Below, piece by piece: positions 21,739-30,229 of a stretch of DNA of 30,229 nucleotides. The first letter of the stretch is position 1; the number at the start of each line of letters is the position of its first letter. A model generated the notes under the pieces. It was not told the origin of the DNA. It did no database searches and was given only the letters and a program-made list of their open reading frames with translations. A program made the translations under genes and the position numbers. This DNA comes from MGOM01 sp035455265. Its GTDB lineage: Bacteria > Chloroflexota > Anaerolineae > Anaerolineales > E44-bin32. The stretch is taken from NCBI GenBank assembly GCA_035455265.1, contig DATIFK010000059.1, positions 1 through 30,229 on the forward strand. The letters run 5' to 3'.

Positions 21739-23742
21739 TCAGGGGGAAACCGCGCCTGTTGGAGCCACAAGCTTGACCAATGCTAGAGGAACCCCCTCCC
21801 TCTCCACGCTCCAAACAATCGGCGCGTTGGGGTAGAAGTCCGGATCGACCGTGGCCCAATTGCATCCAAGGGCGAGGACGGCTTGGTTCGTCCCGTCGGG
21901 GACCAGCTCCTCGGTGGCCCCGAGATGGAGATCTCCCCGGGCGAAGGGGCTGGCATTGCTTCGAGGCCCGTCCACAGCGATGTTGGCCGAGGCAGGAGCA
22001 TAGCCGTTGATGAAGGTCATGGCCTCGCGAAACGACGTACACCAGTAGTCGGGCATATACAGTCCGTAAGAGCCACGCAGGCCGCCGACGAATTCGTTGA
22101 AGTACCCGTACTCGTACGGGTGCAGTCTGACGATCGACCAAGCCCCAGGGAGCAGCAGGGCGGCGATCAGCAGGAAGCCGAGAACCTGCAGACGCATCCA
22201 GCGCATGAGGACTTCTAACGCGATCGACGCCGCGACGAACAGGGGCGGCATCATGAAGAGCACGTGCCGGAAGTAGTTGTAGATGGGCGCTTTCAAAGCC
22301 GTCACGGCGAGGAACGGGGCCAGGAACCACAGCATCAAAGCCCAAGCGGCCGGGCCCGCAGGTCCGCGCCTCGTCAAGAGGCGGATCATGCCGGCCAGGC
22401 CGGCGGACATCACTGCGAGCGCCGGCAGAGTGAACTGGATGGCCATGGTCTTGGGGAGGTACCACCAGGGAAGCTCATCCGACAGGTAGACGACGCCCTC
22501 AAACAGAGTCCGGCGCAACTCAGGGTAGACGACGGTCTTTCCCAGGCTTGCAGCAAACATGTCGAACGGAGCTCCCCAGAGCTGCGGCCACAAGGCGAAG
22601 GTGACGACTGCAGCGGCAGCGGCCCAGAGCACCAGGGGGATCACCACACGTGGACCGTATCGGATCAGGCCATAGACGGCTACAACCACAACGGCGAAGA
22701 TCGCGGTCGATCGGATGGCGAGGGTCATTCCGAGGACCACGGCCGCCGGAACCATGAGCCACGTCCACGCGCCGCCCAACCCCTGACGGGTTTCCCTGAT
22801 CGTGGCCGCCCACGTGGCGCGGGCACCTTCGGGCCAGAGCCTGCCGGCGACCAGCAGAGCCGTGCCCAACAGCAAGACCGAACCCAGAAGAATGGCAAGA
22901 CCCGTCCACTGGGTTCCCCGCCGGATATAGTCCTCGACCGGCACCCGGCCGGCATGTTCGGCCAACCGAAGGAAAGCCTGTTGGATCGGGGCCCAGGCCT
23001 CTCCGCGATAGGCGGCCGTGACCAGGGCCTCCGCGGCCGAGACCAGAGGGCGATAGAGAAGCAGGCTCCCGACCGGAACGAGGAGGCACAACCCCAACAG
23101 CAGGGCCGTTCGGCGCGCCCTTCGCGGCTCGTGCGGCCAAGCTGCCTTGACGTCGGCGAGGACTCCCGTCGATGTCGGCCCTGGCGGCCACGGGCTGCGG
23201 CCCCTGGCCCCTGCCGCGGACCGGTCGACCATGGACATCCCCAGTACAACGCTGAGGGCGAAGAACGCCATGAACGGCGTGTCCTTTTGATTGATGAAGG
23301 CATGCCCGAAGAGGACCGGCTGGGCTTCGAAGAGAAGTGCGCCGGCGAGGGCTGCTCCCGGCCGAACGAACCGCAGAGCGAGCGCGTACACCGATACGAT
23401 CGCCAGCTGGAAAGCGAGGAAGTTCGCGTAGTGCCGGCCGTCGACGGAGAGCCAGCCGGGCACGACGCGATCCAAAAACTCGCCCACCCGGAGCCAAACC
23501 ATCAAGTAGAACGGGCCCTTGTCTTCGCGCGAGACATCGACATAGGGATCCTGCGGGTGGCGGTACGACTCGAGCGAGTTGCGGGCAAAGATGAGGTTGG
23601 CCTGCTCGTCGGTCGATTGTCCATAGTGGGGGGCGAGCACGAAGCCCAGCACGAGGTTGAGGGCCACGAGGGCCGCGATCGGGAGGGCCGGATGCCACGA
23701 ACGCCGCGGGCGAGGAGCGGCGGGGGAGTCGTTCGAGGTCAT
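21739..23742 (-). CDS. GT39/ArnT-like membrane glycosyltransferase
   Basis: Polytopic protein of 667 residues, with features of the dolichyl/undecaprenyl-phosphate-sugar glycosyltransferases (GT-C fold). After the first helix (about 20-37) the external loop carries Asp45-Glu46 in YGQSTDEQANL, the catalytic-acid position in this fold. It is followed by KGPFYLMVWLRVGEF, and by HAFINQKDTPFMAFFALSVV with an interhelix motif of this group. Many helices lie between residues 105 and 520. The C-terminal part has the motif HPYEYGYFNEFVGG and PDYWCTSFREAM, also seen in GT39-like proteins, then an external domain. The likely role is transfer of a sugar from a lipid carrier to protein or envelope glycan; donor and acceptor are unknown. 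ATG 23742 fits; the ribosome site is weak. Confidence 0.87.
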   Translation of the reverse strand: MTSNDSPAAPRPRRSWHPALPIAALVALNLVLGFVLAPHYGQSTDEQANLIFARNSLESYRHPQDPYVDVSREDKGPFYLMVWLRVGEFLDRVVPGWLSVDGRHYANFLAFQLAIVSVYALALRFVRPGAALAGALLFEAQPVLFGHAFINQKDTPFMAFFALSVVLGMSMVDRSAAGARGRSPWPPGPTSTGVLADVKAAWPHEPRRARRTALLLGLCLLVPVGSLLLYRPLVSAAEALVTAAYRGEAWAPIQQAFLRLAEHAGRVPVEDYIRRGTQWTGLAILLGSVLLLGTALLVAGRLWPEGARATWAATIRETRQGLGGAWTWLMVPAAVVLGMTLAIRSTAIFAVVVVAVYGLIRYGPRVVIPLVLWAAAAAVVTFALWPQLWGAPFDMFAASLGKTVVYPELRRTLFEGVVYLSDELPWWYLPKTMAIQFTLPALAVMSAGLAGMIRLLTRRGPAGPAAWALMLWFLAPFLAVTALKAPIYNYFRHVLFMMPPLFVAASIALEVLMRWMRLQVLGFLLIAALLLPGAWSIVRLHPYEYGYFNEFVGGLRGSYGLYMPDYWCTSFREAMTFINGYAPASANIAVDGPRSNASPFARGDLHLGATEELVPDGTNQAVLALGCNWATVDPDFYPNAPIVWSVEREGVPLALVKLVAPTGAVSP

Positions 23743-23910
23743 GTCGGTCGCAACACCTGGTCCGCGAAGGGGGCAGGCGTTCGCCCCCGTTATCGCGCAA
23801 GTATAAGGCGGCGGCGCGTCGTCGGGGCCGAGGCCCGGTCGGGATCCTCGGACCGTTGCGGCGAGGAGAGAACGAGCGAGGGCCGGCGCGTGGCTGGCAG
23901 CTGGCGCCGG
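23743..23910 (-). promoter_or_regulatory. Glycosyltransferase upstream region with possible -10 at 23800-23805
   Basis: The minus strand has TATACT (23805-23800), giving a leader of about 55 bases that includes a short hairpin (GGGGGC with GCCCCC near 23769-23788). No good -35 is found. The promoter follows directly after the rRNA terminator. Nothing else is recognised. Confidence 0.4.
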
Positions 23911-23945
23911 CGGAAAACGAACCTCGCGCCGTTTCCGGCGCGAGG
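23911..23945 (-). terminator. Intrinsic terminator of the rRNA operon
   Basis: A perfect 10-bp stem (23922-23931 with 23936-23945, CCTCGCGCCG against CGGCGCGAGG) with a GAAA tetraloop on the transcribed strand is followed by TTCGTTTT. It is placed about 15 bases after the 5S 3' end. This is the clearest intrinsic terminator in the window. Confidence 0.93.
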
Positions 23946-23960
23946 TCGATGAGGCAACCC

Positions 23961-24078
<118 letters not shown>

Positions 24079-24087
24079 GGATCGTTC

Positions 24088-24101
24088 ACTGAATAGCAGG
24101 C
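24088..24101 (-). other. Outer downstream arm of the pre-23S processing stem
   Basis: This 14-base stretch (ACTGAATAGCAGGC on plus) is perfectly complementary to 27237-27250 just upstream of 23S. Together they can extend the processing stem whose inner part is at 24196-24221 with 27208-27232. Heptamer array D lies between the inner and outer arms. Confidence 0.75.
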
Positions 24102-24110
24102 CGTTTTGAG

Positions 24111-24187
24111 TCCTCAGTTCTCAGTTATCAGTCTTCAGTCAAAGACTCGGGAGTCCTTACTGATGACTGACGACTGATGACTGACAA
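24111..24187. repeat. Inverted heptamer arrays D in the 23S-5S spacer
   Basis: Eleven seven-base steps are visible: TCCTCAG, TTCTCAG, TTATCAG, TCTTCAG, TCAAAGA, a central CTCGGGA and GTCCTTA, then CTGATGA, CTGACGA, CTGATGA and CTGACAA. The first half is built on TCAG and the second half on its reverse complement CTGA, so the two halves can pair into a long imperfect hairpin (also GACTC with GAGTC in the middle). Transcribed as part of the rRNA precursor. Confidence 0.85.
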
Positions 24188-24195
24188 CTGTTCTT

Positions 24196-24221
24196 GAAGA
24201 GCGTCCAGTTCTCCGCACCAC
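24196..24221 (-). other. Inner downstream arm of the 23S processing stem
   Basis: GAAGAGCGTC (24196-24205) pairs perfectly with GACGCTCTTC (27223-27232), and CTCCGCACCAC (24211-24221) pairs with 27208-27218 with one G-U. Such stems around 23S are classical RNase III substrates, so the ends at the 23S boundary agree. Confidence 0.8.
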
Positions 24222-27205
<2,984 letters not shown>

Positions 27206-27207
27206 CG

Positions 27208-27250
27208 TGATGCGGAGAAATTGACGCTCTTCAGATGCCTGCTATTCAGT
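27208..27250 (-). other. Upstream arms of the 23S processing stem
   Basis: Three blocks pair with the region after 23S: 27208-27218, 27223-27232 and 27237-27250. They lie within 45 bases and almost continuously, unlike their downstream partners, which are split by about 94 bases containing array D. The last block overlaps the boxA-like site by a few bases. Confidence 0.78.
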
Positions 27251-27261
27251 TGTTAAGGTGC
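27245..27261 (-). promoter_or_regulatory. boxA-like antitermination site before 23S
   Basis: The transcribed strand reads GCACCTTAACAACTGAA, close to boxA elements (E. coli TGCTCTTTAACA) bound by NusB/NusE. Exactly the same 17 bases occur in the leader of 16S (29475-29491), as expected for an rRNA operon with a boxA in front of each large rRNA. Confidence 0.75.
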
Positions 27262-27482
27262 CCGCGCTATTGCGGCGCCCCCAGGAGGGGCGGCGGCCTC
27301 GACCCTGCTTGGCCGCTCAGGCCGGCCCCTCGAGTGGAGGGGCCCGCCTCAGCGATCAAGCCCGGTCGACAAATCGGCCCGGCACATCGCCGGGCCGCCG
27401 TGACCGGTGAACGATGTCGCCGTATCGATCTAGCCTGTCCGTGCTCGCGTCGTCGTTCTCAAGCTCGTCCGCTCACCACCAG

Positions 27483-27555
27483 TGGAGATGAGGGGATTCG
27501 AACCCCTGACCTCTGCTTTGCAAAAGCAGCGCTCTCCCAGCTGAGCTACATCCCC
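27483..27555 (-). tRNA. tRNA-Ala (anticodon TGC)
   Basis: 73 bases with acceptor GGGGATG pairing CATCTCC, D arm AGCTCAGCTGGGAGAGC, anticodon loop TTTGCAA within stem CTGCT/AGCAG, and T arm AGGGGTTCGAATCCCCT. The anticodon is at 27520-27522. The discriminator is A and is followed by CTG, so CCA is not encoded. Second tRNA of the 16S-23S spacer. Confidence 0.97.
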
Positions 27556-27560
27556 TTCGA

Positions 27561-27602
27561 GCTGCCAGTCGCCCGTCGCCCGTTTCCAGTCTGACCACTC
27601 GC
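27561..27602. repeat. Degenerate heptamer array E in the tRNA-Ile/tRNA-Ala spacer (6 units)
   Basis: Units with period seven begin five bases from the tRNA-Ala 5' end: GCTGCCA, GTCGCCC twice, GTTTCCA, GTCTGAC, CACTCGC. The two identical GTCGCCC units support a tandem origin; the rest are decayed. Confidence 0.6.
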
Positions 27603-27635
27603 CGAGGATAGCCTCAATTGTGAACGCTGCCCACC

Positions 27636-27663
27636 GACAACTCTCGACTGAGGACTGACGACT
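27636..27663. repeat. Degenerate heptamer array F in the same spacer (4 units)
   Basis: GACAACT, CTCGACT, GAGGACT and GACGACT follow each other exactly, with consensus GASGACT. The array ends eight bases before the tRNA-Ile 3' end at 27672. Transcribed as part of the rRNA precursor. Confidence 0.7.
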
Positions 27664-27671
27664 TCCCCAGG

Positions 27672-27745
27672 TGGGCCTTTCAGGATTCGAACCTGAGACC
27701 TTTCCCTTATCAGAGGAACGCTCTAACCACCTGAGCTAAAGGCCC
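27672..27745 (-). tRNA. tRNA-Ile (anticodon GAT)
   Basis: 74 bases with acceptor GGGCCTT pairing AAGGCCC, D arm AGCTCAGGTGGTTAGAGC, anticodon loop CTGATAA and T arm CAGGTTCGAATCCTG. The closing anticodon-stem pair is a T-G wobble. The discriminator A is followed by CCT, so the full CCA end is not encoded. First tRNA after 16S. Confidence 0.97.
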
Positions 27746-27764
27746 GCGCCCGACGCCCAACCTC

Positions 27765-27784
27765 AACAACTGAGAAGTGACAGG
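27765..27784 (-). other. Downstream arm of the 16S processing stem
   Basis: These 20 bases are complementary to 29465-29484 in the 16S leader, with one mismatch and one G-U. They lie between the 16S 3' end and tRNA-Ile, where an RNase III stem is expected. The upstream arm overlaps the boxA-like site, so the same leader bases may serve antitermination and then processing. Confidence 0.75.
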
Positions 27785-27874
27785 AAACCCGACGCTGCAT
27801 CCAGGCGCCTCCACACCGTGGAGACGACTTGCGGAGATCGAGCCCCGACCCGCAGGCCGAGACTCAAGCTCCCT

Positions 27875-29399
<1,525 letters not shown>

Positions 29400-29714
29400 G
29401 ACTTTCCAACGTCCGAAGACGCTTTCGAGTCAGGAGATTGACTGGACACAAGCGTTCCAGGCTTCCTGTCACTCTTCAGTTGTTAAGGTGCGAGCGTCAC
29501 AACAGGGCGATGCTACCACCCCGTTCCCACGCCGTCAAGAAACAGACGCAGAAACGCCGATGCCCTTCGTGCGCGCATCGGCCAGGTGCAGACCGCACAG
29601 GCCAACTGCTAACCTTGCTAGGTCAGGGGAGGCCCGGGTCTCTGACGCCCCTGTCGTCGTTCACTTGACTGGGTCTTCCCGCCAGGCGGGCTAGACCGCT
29701 TTCTCTGCACCCAG
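29400..29714 (-). other. 16S leader
   Basis: About 310 bases of untranslated rRNA leader. It holds the boxA-like element (29475-29491), the upstream 16S stem arm (29465-29484) and a hairpin near 29675-29696 (CCCGC with GCGGG, extended by GGTCT with AGACC). Nothing coding is recognised. Confidence 0.7.
29475..29491 (-). promoter_or_regulatory. boxA-like antitermination site in the 16S leader
   Basis: Identical over 17 bases to the site before 23S (27245-27261), reading GCACCTTAACAACTGAA in the transcript. It is about 75 bases upstream of mature 16S. Confidence 0.75.
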
Positions 29715-29744
29715 AGTATACCCACCCCCGGCTGACCCTGTCAA
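29715..29744 (-). promoter_or_regulatory. Promoter of the rRNA operon
   Basis: The minus strand has a perfect TTGACA (29744-29739), an 18-base G-rich spacer and TATACT (29720-29715). Predicted start near 29708. This is the strongest promoter in the window and directly follows the end of the methyltransferase-like gene. Confidence 0.88.
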
Positions 29745-29781
29745 GGCACAAATGCCGCTGACCGCGGCTTCGGGCGCTGGC

Positions 29782-30229
29782 TCAGACGACCCCAGGGATG
29801 AACGCCCGAACGCGCCGTCGATAGGCCCGGTACGCCTCCCCGAACTGGGCCACCAACTCCCCCTCCTCCACCCAGGCCGTCGCCAGGATCGCCGCCGCGG
29901 CGGCCACGGCCCACCCGCTCGCCCCCCAGGCCACATCTTTCAGCCAGATTCCGGCCGCCAACAGCAAGAGCGACAGGTACAACGGGTGCCGCACCTGGGC
30001 GTAGATCCCCTCCGTCACCAGCGCCGTTGTCGGCTCGATCCCGGTCGCGGGACTCCCCTGCGCGCGAAGCTGACGCGCACCGGCCACCGCCACCACACCC
30101 GATGCGATCAACAGCGCCCACGAAACCAGCTGCCTCACCGAAAGCGGCTCCACGAACCACGCGGACGCGTTCCGGCACACCAGCCCCAACAACGCCACGA
30201 ATCCCCAGATGCGCCAGAACTCATGACGC
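29782..30229 (-). CDS. Isoprenylcysteine-carboxylmethyltransferase-like membrane protein (partial, runs off the right edge)
   Basis: Membrane protein with the C-terminal features of the ICMT/PEMT-like methyltransferases: VTEGIYAQVRHPLYLSLLLL (the S-adenosylmethionine-binding RHP-x-Y motif), then EEGELVAQFGEAYRAYRRRV (the conserved EE and FG..Y..Y) before the last hydrophobic end. A GTG at 30198 would give 138 residues. However, the frame stays open to the window edge and reads HEFWRIWGFVALLGLVCRN, which looks like a natural first helix, so the true start is probably outside. Several membrane helices are present. The methyl acceptor in bacteria is usually unknown. The rRNA promoter begins about 40 bases after its stop. 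Confidence 0.85.
   Translation of the reverse strand, partial: RHEFWRIWGFVALLGLVCRNASAWFVEPLSVRQLVSWALLIASGVVAVAGARQLRAQGSPATGIEPTTALVTEGIYAQVRHPLYLSLLLLAAGIWLKDVAWGASGWAVAAAAAILATAWVEEGELVAQFGEAYRAYRRRVRAFIPGVV

Overview
The window looks like a chromosomal piece of a GC-rich bacterium, most likely a member of Chloroflexota (Anaerolineae-like). The reasons are the GC-rich coding style, the very large number of peptide/nickel-type ABC transporter genes, lipoproteins with Pro/Thr/Ala-rich linkers, a TPR-like repeat of the style common in that phylum, and the general look of the 16S gene. No database search was possible, so the placement is an inference.

Layout. (1) Bases 317-11400, minus strand: a peptide-type ABC transporter region. 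In transcription order it holds trmD, a family-5-like binding lipoprotein (SBP2), a near-consensus promoter, an OppD/OppF ATPase pair (pair 2), a second binding lipoprotein (SBP1), permeases DppB and DppC, a c-type cytochrome lipoprotein, and another OppD/OppF pair (pair 1). There are thus two ATPase pairs and two binding proteins but only one conventional permease pair. (2) Bases 11417-15853, minus strand: trmD, a zinc-ribbon NUDIX hydrolase, and two successive ECF sigma/anti-sigma modules, one followed by a DUF3054 membrane protein. The sigma promoters lie so close to the start codons that both mRNAs look leaderless. (3) Bases 15919-21008, plus strand: a LysE-family exporter, a 42-residue hydrophobic protein with a very good ribosome binding site, and a giant 1338-codon gene. 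The giant gene fuses a TPR-like segment, a DppB-type permease, a DppC-type permease, an extra membrane anchor and an M28-peptidase-like domain whose active site is partly lost. (4) Bases 21171-23742, minus strand: a single-domain response regulator and a GT39-type membrane glycosyltransferase. (5) Bases 23911-29744, minus strand: a complete rRNA operon, promoter-16S-tRNA-Ile-tRNA-Ala-23S-5S-terminator, with two boxA-like sites and recognisable processing stems. (6) Bases 29782 to the right edge: an isoprenylcysteine-methyltransferase-like membrane protein that runs off the window.

The two main discoveries are the permease-permease-pseudopeptidase fusion and a set of degenerate heptanucleotide tandem arrays. 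The fusion could be the missing permease for ATPase pair 2 and SBP2, but that is an inference. The arrays sit in at least six non-coding places, each with its own heptamer consensus, including inside the rRNA operon. One of them is an inverted pair of arrays that appears to interrupt the 23S processing stem.
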